From NCBI RefSeq assembly GCF_000733295.1, contig NZ_JPMI01000214.1:1-64000 (forward strand): a DNA stretch of 64,000 nt. The letters run 5' to 3'. The stretch is from Archangium violaceum Cb vi76 (GTDB lineage Bacteria; Myxococcota; Myxococcia; Myxococcales; Myxococcaceae). A model generated the notes under the pieces. It ran no database searches, was not told the origin of the DNA, and saw only the letters and a list, made by a program, of their open reading frames with translations. The first letter of the stretch is position 1. Every line of letters starts with the position of its first letter. The translations under genes and the position numbers were made by a program. Positions 47,601-57,681 of this stretch are shown piece by piece.

Positions 47601-49990
47601 GCGGCCAGGGCGCGGCGCATGGCGAGCGTCTCGCCCATCTCGCTGGGGGGCAGCACGGAGCGGCCCTTGCCGTCGCTGGAGCCGGCGATGGAGCGGATGA
47701 CGGCGTGGATGCGGTCCTTGTCGCGCTCGGCGTCCGACAGCCGCTTGACCACGAGGATGCCGGCGCCCTCGCCGGGGACGAAGCCGTCCGCCTGGGCGTT
47801 GAAGGGCTGGCTGCCCTTGGCGGACAGGGCGTTGAAGCGGCAGCCGGCGATGAAGAACTCGGGGGACATGTCGGCCCAGACGCCACCGGTGAGTACCACG
47901 TCCGCCTCACGGTGTTGCAGCATCTTCCAGGCGCCGTGGAGCGCGGCCAGCGAGCTGGCACAGGCCGAGTCCATCACCATGTGCGGCCCGTGGAAGTCGT
48001 AGAGCGCGGAGATGCGGCCGGCGTTGAGGCTGCCCAGGTAGCCGGTGAGGCTGTCCTCGCTGATGGGCGGCAGGCCCGCCTTGTAGCGCTCCTCGGCGTT
48101 GCGCAGGATGAGGCCGCGCAGCTCCTCGGGCAGGCCGGACTTCTCCATCGTCTCGCGCAGCTCCCGGGCGAACTCGGCCCAGCGCACGCGCGTGTCCGCG
48201 AGGAACTTGATGCCCTGGTACGGCAGGAAGCCCAGCGCCAGCGCCACCCGGTCCCGGTTCCACTTGTCCGGCGAGTACCCCGCGTCCTGGAGGGCCTGCT
48301 CGGCGCTCAGCAGCGTCACCACGTGCGAGGGATCCAACGAGGCCCAGGCCGCGGGGGGAATCCGCATCTCCATCGTCGGCGTGGGGAGCTCATCCAACCA
48401 GCAGCCCAGCTTCGTGTACGTCCGGTCCTTGCGGTCCGGGTGGTGGTAGCGCTCCACCTTCCAGCGATCCCTGGGCACCTCGCGCGTGGCGTCCTGGCCC
48501 TCGAGCAGCCGCTTCCACAACGCCTGGATGGTGTTGGCGCCGGGGAACATGCCACCCATGCCGACGATGGCCAGCGGCTCGCTCTGGCGCTGGCGGGGGG
48601 TGGTCTTGCGCTCGGTGCCGGGCTGCCAGGCCTCCAGCACCGCGTGGAAGTTGTTGCCGCCGAAGCTGAAGGAGCTGACGGCCGCGCGCGGCAGGGTGCC
48701 AGCGCGGAACTGCTGCGCCTTGCGGGGGATGAAGAAGGGCGTGCGCTCCAGCTCCAGCTTCGGGTTGACGCGCTCCACGCCCGGCTGGGGCGGAATCTGC
48801 CCGTGGTGCAGCGCGAGCACGGCCTTGAGGAGTCCGGCGCCGCCCGCGCCCGCGCGCAGGTGGCCGATGTTGGCCTTCACCGAGCCGAGCGCGATGGAGC
48901 CCGGCGCGCCCGAGTACACGCTGGCCAGCGCCTGCACCTCACTGACGTCGCCCACCGGCGTGCCCGTGGCATGGCACTCCACGTACTGGATGGAGTCCGG
49001 CGACAGCCCCGCGTCCTCGATCGCACGGCGCATGGCGAGCGCCTGGCCCTCGCGCCGGGGCGCCACCAGCGACTTGCCCCGCCCGTCCGACGAGCCGCCC
49101 ACGCCGCGCAGCACCGCGTAGATGGTCTCCCCATCCCGCTCCGCGTCCTCCAGCCGCTTGAGGGCGAACAGCGTCACGCCCTCGCCCAGCAGCGTGCCGT
49201 CACACTCGTCCGAGAAGGGCCTCACGTGGCCCTTGTGGGACAGCCCGCCCAGCTTGGAGAAGGCGATGAACTCCAGCGGCGTCAGCATCTCGCTCACGCC
49301 GCCGGCCACCGCCAGGTCGAACTCGCCGTCGCGCAGCCCGCGCACCGCCAGGTCCAGCGCCGCCAGCGAGGACGAGTACCCCGCGTCCACCGAGTAGTGC
49401 AGGCCCTTGAGATCGAACTGCATGTTGATGCGGCCCACGGCCACGCTGGCCGAGGAGCCCACCACGTTGTCGTCGCTGCACTCCTTGAGGCGCGAGCGCA
49501 CCCGCTGGGCGGTGACCTCGAGCAGCTCCTGCTGCCGGGTGGCGGGCAGCGCGTGGAACTCGTCCGTGGAGCGCACCGCGTCCAGCATGTCCTCCAGCCG
49601 GACGTGCATGCCGCTGTCGCGCTGCCATCCCAGGCTGGTGGCCCCGAGGATGATGCCGGTGGTGTCCCGGGGCAGCACGCGCACCTCGGAGAGCGCCTGG
49701 GTACCCGCCTCGAGGACCATCCACTGGAAGGGGTTGACCTGCTGGGCGTCCGCGGGGGTGACCTTGTACTTGCGCCAGTCGAAGACGAAGTCGTGGATGA
49801 AGCCGCCCAGCTCCGCATGGGCCCGGTCCGGCATGGTGCGGTCCGGGTGGAAGTAGAGCGAGTGGTCCCACGCGCGCGCGGGCACCTTCGAGAGGGACAC
49901 CCTGCCCGTGGAAACGCTGGCCCAGAAGTCGGAGACGCGGAGGGCGTTCGGCAGGACGCAGCCCAATCCTACCACGGCGATGGCATCCAT
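44699..49990 (-). CDS. multidomain synthase: KS0-KS-AT-ACP-ACP
   Basis: A 1763-residue cytosolic protein. First ketosynthase (1-455): the catalytic Cys is Tyr205 (VDAGYSSSL), though His340 and His377 remain. Second ketosynthase (471-930) is complete: Cys677 in DSACASS, His811, His849. Acyltransferase (1035-1330): GQGGQ, Ser1127 in GQSAGE, His1232. Two ACP-like domains (1458-1540 and 1587-1670) joined by Ala/Pro linkers; both read DLGIDTVKQVD, so the phosphopantetheine site is Thr1497 and Thr1627 in place of Ser. A short C-terminal helical tail follows. The layout differs from PUFA synthase PfaA. It is the first gene of the operon. Confidence 0.92.
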   Translation of the reverse strand: MDAIAVVGLGCVLPNALRVSDFWASVSTGRVSLSKVPARAWDHSLYFHPDRTMPDRAHAELGGFIHDFVFDWRKYKVTPADAQQVNPFQWMVLEAGTQALSEVRVLPRDTTGIILGATSLGWQRDSGMHVRLEDMLDAVRSTDEFHALPATRQQELLEVTAQRVRSRLKECSDDNVVGSSASVAVGRINMQFDLKGLHYSVDAGYSSSLAALDLAVRGLRDGEFDLAVAGGVSEMLTPLEFIAFSKLGGLSHKGHVRPFSDECDGTLLGEGVTLFALKRLEDAERDGETIYAVLRGVGGSSDGRGKSLVAPRREGQALAMRRAIEDAGLSPDSIQYVECHATGTPVGDVSEVQALASVYSGAPGSIALGSVKANIGHLRAGAGGAGLLKAVLALHHGQIPPQPGVERVNPKLELERTPFFIPRKAQQFRAGTLPRAAVSSFSFGGNNFHAVLEAWQPGTERKTTPRQRQSEPLAIVGMGGMFPGANTIQALWKRLLEGQDATREVPRDRWKVERYHHPDRKDRTYTKLGCWLDELPTPTMEMRIPPAAWASLDPSHVVTLLSAEQALQDAGYSPDKWNRDRVALALGFLPYQGIKFLADTRVRWAEFARELRETMEKSGLPEELRGLILRNAEERYKAGLPPISEDSLTGYLGSLNAGRISALYDFHGPHMVMDSACASSLAALHGAWKMLQHREADVVLTGGVWADMSPEFFIAGCRFNALSAKGSQPFNAQADGFVPGEGAGILVVKRLSDAERDKDRIHAVIRSIAGSSDGKGRSVLPPSEMGETLAMRRALAAANVPPASVDYVECHGTGTALGDVVETKSTHNAYSEGRTRPILIGSVKSNIGHLNAAAGAAGMIKVTRAMQERIIPRSLKSEPRNPKIPQGIEVVTDNREWPAPAGGAPRRAGVSSFGVGGSNFHAILEEYKGPPSRPDKKESEPAEGDPKLVAVAGADARACLEQLNALCEQQGPLEDTRQTSEGPWRVAITARTRDELRKKRDFLRKTLEAGGDTEPLGQSGIFAAGPDAPLRGAKVAVTFPGQGGQYANMLRPLARAYPVVARTLEEADRVYLRLTGRTLTSSFYTEDAKNYRQNDEDIHAAVFLVNVALYRLLAAHRIHADMVIGQSAGELAALVAAGSLSLEEGLHAIHSRTVAVLEMPTEDPGQMAALACPSEEVPALIEGLPGYATLAADNGPRACIVSADRNALPGLVERCTARGIECTVLAVSHGYHSELIGAARPAYLKVLEGLTFHAPAVRLISTIDAAEYGGRPLREYPSFLISQFVEPVRLRQAIGEAHNQGARIFIEAGPKWSLTQFTREILKGKQHGAIASIHPKVGDMEQFKRVVGYSFVNGVGQLSEDATAATAEVEQALLQLPLEGVLEPASALKVAIALGREFGVDASVAQPENLRTFEAIISLVEQLRTGQAAVASTPAPTKAPPAEPAPAAPQVTTVQKSIALEEEVRRVLLDTVVAKTGYPEDMLEMNLDLEADLGIDTVKQVDIFARTREHFGVTRDPNRALRDFNTLNKVVEHIVERILTTGGGSAQAAAPAPAPAPVAARPAPAAPAPAPAPAASPAMPTSTIAASLDLFEQVREALMRNVVEKTGYPEDMLELDLDLEADLGIDTVKQVDIFARTREAFGVTRDPSRALRDFNTLRKVIEHIVERIQSTGAPAAPARAAAAPARAPAPAPISEPPAKRSGNGGPRSVRDALLTLDLRQAGVKDGELRKLAESMSSHLGLAAPETESIHSLSELAQKIVKGR

Positions 49991-50409
49991 ACAGGTTCTC
50001 TCTGTAGACCGGGCCGAACCCAGGAGGGGGGATTCCGCTTGGGTGACGACCTCGGGGGAAAACAATCCTACCACGCGGCTCGTAACGTGGAGGGGGATGT
50101 GAAGGCGCACATGCCCCGCCTGGGTGGCGGGCACGGCCCAGGGAGGTAGGCCGATTGGCCGCCTGGTGGGCGATCATCCGGGCTCTGTTGACCCGGAGAG
50201 CAGTCGCGCGCACTCACATTGACGGCCTGTCATGACGGCCTGTCAGGCCAGCCTCCCCGTTGGAGCGACACGCTGGCGCGATGGCCCTGCCTGGCTTCCC
50301 CTCGAACCGCTCGTGTCCTCTCCGTGTCCCTCGGGGAAAGGGCGTTGGGCGCGGGGGTTGCACAGGCTGCCCGGTGGCCGGACGGAAGGCCACACGCGAG
50401 GAGAACGAC
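49991..50409. promoter_or_regulatory. divergent control region, synthase operon / gspG
   Basis: A 419-base gap between two divergent starts. It holds a tandem 13-base near-palindrome (50220-50245) and a G/C-rich run before gspG, but no convincing -10/-35 pair that I can defend. Open frames here are short and not protein-like. Confidence 0.5.
50220..50245. repeat. tandem 13-bp near-palindrome, operator-like
   Basis: TGACGGCCTGTCA occurs twice head to tail with no spacer. Each unit has TGAC...GTCA ends, so each could bind a dimeric regulator. It lies 165 bases before the gspG ATG and 230 before the synthase ATG. Confidence 0.65.
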
Positions 50410-50841
50410 ATGAGCCTGAAGAAGACGCGCAACCCGCAGCGCCGCCGCCAGCGCGGCATGACCCTCATCGAGATCATGGTGGTGATCACCATCCTCGGTC
50501 TCATCATGGCCGCGGTGGGCGTGGCCGTCATTCCGAAGCTCGACGAGGCCAGGCGGGACACCGCGCGCCTGGACATCGGTACCCTCCACAACGCTCTCAA
50601 GCTCTACTACGCCAAGAAGGGCAAGTACCCCGACACGAGCACCGGCCTGCGCGCGCTGGTGGAGACGCAGACGTTGGAGCAGATGCCAAAGGATCCGTGG
50701 GGCAACGAGTACGTGTACATGAACGAGCGCGGCAAGCCCGTCATCACCACCTATGGTGCGGACAACTCGCCGGGCGGAGAGGGCGCGGACGCGGACGTGT
50801 CCTCGAGCGACCTGCGGAAGGACCCCGTGGCGAGCCGGTAG
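50410..50841 (+). CDS. gspG: type II secretion major pseudopilin GspG
   Basis: A 143-residue pseudopilin. The prepilin peptidase site is QRG/MTLIEIMVVITILG with Glu at +5, followed by the single membrane helix. The C-terminal globular part has the GspG pattern (YYAKKGKYPDTSTGLRALVE, MPKDPWGNEYVY). It would form the pseudopilus driving protein export through the outer membrane. No other gsp gene is nearby, so this is an orphan copy. GAGGAG precedes the ATG. Confidence 0.9.
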   Translation: MSLKKTRNPQRRRQRGMTLIEIMVVITILGLIMAAVGVAVIPKLDEARRDTARLDIGTLHNALKLYYAKKGKYPDTSTGLRALVETQTLEQMPKDPWGNEYVYMNERGKPVITTYGADNSPGGEGADADVSSSDLRKDPVASR

Positions 50842-50942
50842 CCGGTGGTGCGGCCGGACGGGGAATCGCCATGTCCCCGGCACGCGGCCAGGGGCGTTGC
50901 GCGCGTGTCTCCGGACCTACCTTCCTGGTGCGGAGGTGGGTC

Positions 50943-51347
50943 ATGGGACGCACGATCGAGATTCCGAGAGAGACCTGGGCCGTCTACTTCGACAACCTGA
51001 GCAAGCGGGCGTTGAACGAACCCGTCCGGATCGAAGTGGAGAACCGGGACATCGGCGATCAGGAGATGACGCGCAAGCTTCCCCTGGTGGGAATCGACCT
51101 GGAGACGAAGGGCTCCGAGGCGGGAGCCATCGAGGTGTCGGTGGGTGACGAGCGCCGCGAGCTCATGCACCGCATCGACAACGCGGTGCGTGTGTACCTC
51201 AAGATCGACGACGACGGGAACATCGACTGCCTGGAGATCGAGGACCAGGACGACGGCAAGACGCTCCTCTTCTTCGAGGGGAGTGGGGTGCCGGCCCAGT
51301 TCCAGCAGGGAACCCAGGGCTTCGAGCAGTCCGCCCCGAGTCCATGA
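50943..51347 (+). CDS. DUF5335 family protein
   Basis: A 134-residue soluble protein opening TIEIPRETWAVYFDNLSK, which fits the DUF5335 family of unknown function. The rest is beta-rich and acidic (VRVYLKIDDDGNIDCLEIEDQDDG), ending in a Gln-rich tail. It stands alone about 100 bases after gspG. Confidence 0.7.
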   Translation: MGRTIEIPRETWAVYFDNLSKRALNEPVRIEVENRDIGDQEMTRKLPLVGIDLETKGSEAGAIEVSVGDERRELMHRIDNAVRVYLKIDDDGNIDCLEIEDQDDGKTLLFFEGSGVPAQFQQGTQGFEQSAPSP

Positions 51348-51418
51348 AGGGACTCGAGGGGCGGGGCCGCTGAGTGGCCGTTCCCCCGTCCACGTGTTCG
51401 TGGGCGGGGGGCTCCACG

Positions 51419-52810
51419 CTACGGCTCGAGGTTGTTCGCGATGGTCACGAAGCCCGTGTCGCTCACCTGCCACAGCTCCACGGGGGCGCGCGCCTCGCCG
51501 TTGACATCGAAGTTCAGCGGGCCGCTGGCGCCCTCGATGTTGACGCTCTGTCCCGAGGCCAGCTGCGCCGCGAGGCCGGTGAAGTTGGAGTTGGTGAGCT
51601 GGGTGCTGGTGCTGCTCGCGCCGCTGGAGACGCGATTGAGCGCCTCGGCGATCTTCACTCCCGTCACCGCGTTGGTGGTGCTCAGGGAGTAGGACGCGCC
51701 CAGGGCCAGCAGGTACATGGCGTCATACGCGTTGGAGGTATAGGCGTAGGCGGCCGGGTTCTTCTGGTATTTGGTGACGAAGCGATCGCTGAAGGTGCTG
51801 AAGGCCTGGCCCGTGCCCTGGGCCGGGGCCGTGCCGTAGAAGCCCCGGGCCTGGTTGGCCGCCAGTGCATCCGCCAACACGGCACTGTCCTTCACGCTGT
51901 CGGAGAAGAACCAGCGGTGGCCGTTCTCCCGCTTGAGGTTGTTCCGGGTGGCGGCCTCCTTGAGGATGGTCTTCGCGTCATCCGCGAAGCCGATCAGCAC
52001 GGTGACGTCCGGGTCGTACGTCATGTCGAGCGAATCCAGCACCGCCTTCACATCGCCGCCGCGCTGGTAGAGGAAGGTCCGGTTGGCCACCCGCGTCGCG
52101 CCGGTGCTGAGCTGCTCGGAGATGATGTTGGAGAGGCCCTGTCCGTACGGATCGTCCACATAGAGGATGCCCACCTTGGCCGGAGCGCCGAAGCGGCTGT
52201 CCGAGCGGAGCAGGTTCGCGATGACGCTGCCCTGGATGGCATCCGAGGGAGAGGTGCGCCACAGCAGTCCCACCGGTCCGCCGTTGGTGTCCGGCTTCGC
52301 GGTGAGCTCCGGCGAGGAGGCGCTGTAGCTCATGGTGAGCACGCCCGCGGGGAGCGCCACATCCGCCACCGCGAGCGTCTGGCTGCTGCCGGCCGTCAGC
52401 AGCGCCGCCACCTTCTTGTCATTCACCAGCCACCGGGCCTGCTTCTCCGCGACGTCCTTGCTGCTTCCGGTGTCGCAGACGTACAGGGCGATCCGGGTCC
52501 GCTGGTTGACCTCCTCCAGCGCGAGCAGCGCGGCGTTGAGGCCCTGGACGTCGGACTCGTCCTCGCTGGCGCCCGGCTCCGGGCTGATGTGGAGGGGGAA
52601 GAGGCCACCCATCCGGATGGCGTCGGCTTCGGTGGAGCCGTAGGGCTCGGCCCGGCAGCCGGCGGGCAGCGGCAGGCAGACCTGCTGCGTGCACACCTGA
52701 TCGCTCGCGCAGTCCGCGCTCGTCTCGCACTCGTCGAGTCCGCCCGCCGCGGTGAGGCTGCACCCGGTGGCCAGCACCGAAATCACTCCCGTCAGGAACA
52801 GCGCGCGCAT
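51419..52810 (-). CDS. lipoprotein, periplasmic-binding-protein type (branched-chain amino acid class)
   Basis: A 463-residue protein. A lipobox (VLATGC) is followed by a Cys-rich segment (CETSADCASDQVCTQQVCLPLPAGC) of the kind seen on many myxobacterial lipoproteins, then a two-lobed Leu/Ile/Val-binding fold (IRMGGLFPL, ALLTAGSSQTLAVADVALPAGVLTMSYSASSPEL, NAYDAMYLLALGA). No ABC permease or ATPase is adjacent, so it may be a sensor or scavenger rather than part of an importer. Its ATG shares one base with the upstream stop (TGATG). Confidence 0.85.
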   Translation of the reverse strand: MRALFLTGVISVLATGCSLTAAGGLDECETSADCASDQVCTQQVCLPLPAGCRAEPYGSTEADAIRMGGLFPLHISPEPGASEDESDVQGLNAALLALEEVNQRTRIALYVCDTGSSKDVAEKQARWLVNDKKVAALLTAGSSQTLAVADVALPAGVLTMSYSASSPELTAKPDTNGGPVGLLWRTSPSDAIQGSVIANLLRSDSRFGAPAKVGILYVDDPYGQGLSNIISEQLSTGATRVANRTFLYQRGGDVKAVLDSLDMTYDPDVTVLIGFADDAKTILKEAATRNNLKRENGHRWFFSDSVKDSAVLADALAANQARGFYGTAPAQGTGQAFSTFSDRFVTKYQKNPAAYAYTSNAYDAMYLLALGASYSLSTTNAVTGVKIAEALNRVSSGASSTSTQLTNSNFTGLAAQLASGQSVNIEGASGPLNFDVNGEARAPVELWQVSDTGFVTIANNLEP

Positions 52811-53628
52811 CAGAAACTCACCTCCACACCGGCTCCGGTGCCCCGGGGCGCCGACGTCAGCCGGACCTTGCCGGGTTTCTTCACGGGCTCCTTGGGGTAG
52901 AGCAGGACGGCGGCCACCGCGCCCACCAGTCCCACCCCGAAGCCGATGTCCGCGATCAGCGCGCTGCTCCGGGTGGCGTTCTTCGCCGCCAGCTTCTGGT
53001 CCAGCTCCGTGGCGGAGTTGAACGTGGTCCGCGAGCCGTTGGCCTGCACCCCGAAGAAGGCCCCCACGCCCACGCCCGCCAGCGCCACGCCGCCCAGGGC
53101 GATGGACGTCACCTGCATGCGCTTGCGCGAGGCCTGTGCATCCTCGTACGCCACCTTCAGCCGCTGCTGGTTGGCCTCATCGGTGCGCCGGGCCTCCGCC
53201 CGCTCCGCCTCCGCCCGCTTCTGGGCCTCCTCGGCCTCCGCGCGCATCCGCTTGCGCTCGGCCTCCGCCGCCGCCGCGGCCTTCTCCTCCTTCTCCTTCT
53301 GGAGCCGGAGCCGGTCGAGGGACAGCCGCGAGCGCTTGCGCAGCTGCGCGTCCTCTCCGTCCGTCAAGTACTTCTCGTAGTAGGAGATGGCCTCCGTCTC
53401 CTTGCCGGCCTGATCGTACGCGCGGGCGATGTTGTAGATGATGCGCGTGTCGTTCAGGGACTCGTTCGCCTTCTCCAGCAGCGCCGCGGCTTCCAGGTAC
53501 TTCTTCTGGTCGTAGAGCCGCTCCGCCTGCTTGATGAGCTCCCGGGGATTGCGCGAGCCGCCCCGCTGGGCATGGGAGGGGGCGGGTGCGAGCACGAGGG
53601 CCGCCAATAAAACCAAGACCAATCGCAT
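52810..53628 (-). CDS. exported TPR protein with C-terminal membrane segments
   Basis: A 272-residue protein: signal peptide (MRLVLVLLAALVLAPAPSHA), TPR-like repeats (AERLYDQKKYLEAAALLEKA, IIYNIARAYDQAGKETEAISYYEKYL), a charged Ala/Glu/Arg coiled coil, and two hydrophobic helices near the end (VTSIALGGVALAGVGVGAFF, LIADIGFGVGLVGAVAAVLLY). This is a common myxobacterial envelope architecture of unknown role. It is translationally coupled to the binding-protein gene that follows, suggesting joint function. Confidence 0.75.
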   Translation of the reverse strand: MRLVLVLLAALVLAPAPSHAQRGGSRNPRELIKQAERLYDQKKYLEAAALLEKANESLNDTRIIYNIARAYDQAGKETEAISYYEKYLTDGEDAQLRKRSRLSLDRLRLQKEKEEKAAAAAEAERKRMRAEAEEAQKRAEAERAEARRTDEANQQRLKVAYEDAQASRKRMQVTSIALGGVALAGVGVGAFFGVQANGSRTTFNSATELDQKLAAKNATRSSALIADIGFGVGLVGAVAAVLLYPKEPVKKPGKVRLTSAPRGTGAGVEVSF

Positions 53629-53692
53629 GGTTGCGGAGCCTACTCCTGAACTCCCCGCCAGGCGAAGGGGGCCCGGAAAAACCGTGGGGCCG

Positions 53693-53734
53693 GAAAAACG
53701 GCGGGGCCGCCCCACCTGATGGCGGGACGGCCCC
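53693..53734 (-). terminator. intrinsic terminator after pckG
   Basis: On the minus strand GGGGCCG pairs with CGGCCCC around a loop that itself contains CGCC/GGCG-type pairing, followed by GCCGTTTTTCC. It lies about 35 bases after the pckG stop. Confidence 0.8.
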
Positions 53735-53766
53735 GGAGGACAACGGGCCCTACCCGGGCCGGGGGC

Positions 53767-55560
<1,794 letters not shown>

Positions 55561-55696
55561 TCGCTTGTCTCCTCAGTTGGTGGGCGAACCTTCCCGGGAG
55601 CCCCTTGTAAAAGCAACAACGCCCAGGGGTGAATCCCGTCCCAACGCTGCCACCTTCCTTCAATTTCACTTATTGAAGCCCCAGTATTCAGTAGCA

Positions 55697-55748
55697 GACG
55701 TTCGAGGCGGAGGGGCCCTTCGGCTAGCGGACGTTCGGGGCGGAGGGG
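55697..55748. repeat. imperfect direct repeat upstream of the permease gene
   Basis: GACGTTCGAGGCGGAGGGG and GACGTTCGGGGCGGAGGGG lie 33 bases apart in the pckG/permease divergent region. They differ at one base. They could be a local duplication or paired regulator sites. Confidence 0.6.
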
Positions 55749-55790
55749 TCTCACCCCCGGGCACATGAGGGCCCACGTTGGGCGGCGTCC

Positions 55791-57647
55791 ATGACCATCG
55801 CCATCGTGCTGGGCATCGTGCTGGTTGCCCTGGTGCTCTTCTCCATCGACCTGGTGCCCATCGAGGTGAGCTCGCTGGTCATCGTGTGTCTGCTGGCGCT
55901 CACGGGGGTGCTGACACCCGAGCAGGCCTTCGAGGGGTTCAGCAACGACACGGTCATCTTCATCTTCACGCTGCTGGCGATGACGGAGGGGTTGGCCAGC
56001 ACGGGAGTGGTGCACCTGGTGGGACAGCGGCTCGCCTTCTTCGCGCGCTTCGGGCACCAGACGTTCGTGCTGGCGATGATGGTGGTGGTGGCGGTGTTCT
56101 CCTCCATCGTCTCCAATACGGTGACGACGGCGGCCTTCCTGCCGGTGGCCATTGGCGCGGCGCAGCGCGCCAAGGTGCCCAAGAGCAAGGTGCTGCTGCC
56201 GCTGGCGTACGCCTCCATGCTGGGAGGCATGGTGTTCCTGTACGGCACCTCCACCAACCTGGTGGCGTCCGCGGCCTTTCCGCGCTTCGGGCTGGAGCCC
56301 ATCGGGGTGGCGGAGCTGTCGCCGGTGGGGTTTCCGGTGGCGGTGCTGGGCATCCTCGTGGTGGTGCTGCTGGGGCCGGTGCTGCTGCCGGCGAGGGTGG
56401 GCAAGGGGACGGTGGCCGACTGGTCCCTGCGCGACTACCTCACCGAGGCCATGTTGCCGCCGGACTCACGTTACGTGGGCAAGGCGCTGGCGGAAATCAC
56501 GGAGGGACTGGGGCTGCGCGTCATCGGACTGGTCCGCGGGGGGCAGTCGCAGCCGGCCGTCCCGACGTACCGGCTGGAGGGGGACGAGCGGCTCATCATC
56601 GAGGGCAACCGCGAGGACATCCTGCGGGTGAAGGACTTGAGGGGCATCGAGATCCGCCCGGACATGCGGTTGTCGGACACGGACCTGAGGCCGCGGGACA
56701 CGCTGCTGGTGGAGGCGACGGTGCCCACGGGCAGTCCGCTCATCGGCCGCAGCCTGAAGGAGACGCTCTTCCTGGAGCGCTACGGCCTGGTGGCGCTGGC
56801 GCTGCACCGCAAGCCGGCCATCCAGCGGCTGACGAAGCTGCAACTGCTGGGGCGGCTCTTCGGTGGGCAGTCGCTGTCCACGCTGCCGCTGTCGGTGGGT
56901 GACGTGCTGCTGCTGCGCGGCCCGCGGGAGAAGGTCCAGGAGCTGTCGGACGGCGTCAACCTGCTCATCCTGGGGGACGTGGCGTACCAGCCGCCGCGCT
57001 ACGGCAAGTCGCTGCTGGCGGTGGTGCTCTTCCTGGGAGCGCTCGCGCTGGGCACCTTCAAGGTGATGCCGCTGTCGGTGGCGGGACTGGCGGGGATGCT
57101 GTCGATGATCGCCACCGGGTGCGTGGACGCGCGGCGGGCCTTCCGCGTGGACTGGCGCGTGGTGCTGCTCATCGGCTCCATGCTGGCGCTCGGCCTGGCC
57201 ATGGAGGAGAGCGGGGCGGGCAGGTTCCTGGGCAACCACGCGGCGAGGCTCGGCGAGTACGGAGGCCCGCGCATGGTGCTGCTCCTGATGATGGCGCTCA
57301 CCATCATCCTGTCGGCCCCCATGAGCAACCAGGCCGCGGCCCTGGTGATTCTCCCGGTGGCGGTGGGCGCCGCCGCGAAGCTGGGCGTGGACCCGCGGCC
57401 CTTCGCCATTGGCGTGACGCTGGCGGCCAGCTGCTCCTTCATCACCCCGCTCGAGCCGAGCTGCGTGCTGGTGTACGGCCCCGGGCACTACCGCTTCACC
57501 GACTTCTTCCGGCTCGGCACGCCCCTGACGGCGCTGCTGCTCGCGTTCCTCGCGGGCGTGGTTCCCCTGGTGTGGCCCTTCCACAAGGCCGGGCCCGAGC
57601 CGGCTCGAGCCCGGGAACCGGTGAGCGAGCGGATGGTGCCACGGTAG
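55791..57647 (+). CDS. SLC13/DASS-type permease with two TrkA-C domains
   Basis: A 618-residue protein: N-terminal membrane half (VSSLVIVCLLALTGVLTPEQAFEGFSNDTVI, VSNTVTTAAFLPVAIG, LYGTSTNLVASA), two central cytosolic RCK_C/TrkA-C domains (about 215-370), and C-terminal membrane half ending LAASCSFITPLEPSCVLVYGPG. The SNT and T/S-N motifs of the two hairpins are the Na+/substrate sites of the DASS family. The cargo could be a dicarboxylate or sulfate. The neighbouring pckG makes a C4-acid plausible, but this is inference. The first helix starts at the ATG itself. Confidence 0.88.
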   Translation: MTIAIVLGIVLVALVLFSIDLVPIEVSSLVIVCLLALTGVLTPEQAFEGFSNDTVIFIFTLLAMTEGLASTGVVHLVGQRLAFFARFGHQTFVLAMMVVVAVFSSIVSNTVTTAAFLPVAIGAAQRAKVPKSKVLLPLAYASMLGGMVFLYGTSTNLVASAAFPRFGLEPIGVAELSPVGFPVAVLGILVVVLLGPVLLPARVGKGTVADWSLRDYLTEAMLPPDSRYVGKALAEITEGLGLRVIGLVRGGQSQPAVPTYRLEGDERLIIEGNREDILRVKDLRGIEIRPDMRLSDTDLRPRDTLLVEATVPTGSPLIGRSLKETLFLERYGLVALALHRKPAIQRLTKLQLLGRLFGGQSLSTLPLSVGDVLLLRGPREKVQELSDGVNLLILGDVAYQPPRYGKSLLAVVLFLGALALGTFKVMPLSVAGLAGMLSMIATGCVDARRAFRVDWRVVLLIGSMLALGLAMEESGAGRFLGNHAARLGEYGGPRMVLLLMMALTIILSAPMSNQAAALVILPVAVGAAAKLGVDPRPFAIGVTLAASCSFITPLEPSCVLVYGPGHYRFTDFFRLGTPLTALLLAFLAGVVPLVWPFHKAGPEPARAREPVSERMVPR

Positions 57648-57681
57648 GGGGAGTCACTCCACGAACTGTAGGTCCCCGGCC

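Noticed and set aside
37691-49990. Naming the operon as a PUFA (pfa) synthase
   Set aside because: Domain order differs, carrier motifs differ, and no PfaD-type enoyl reductase is present.
45989-50149. Long open frame antisense to the KS0-KS-AT-ACP gene
   Set aside because: Same reason; it is a by-product of few stop codons at high GC.
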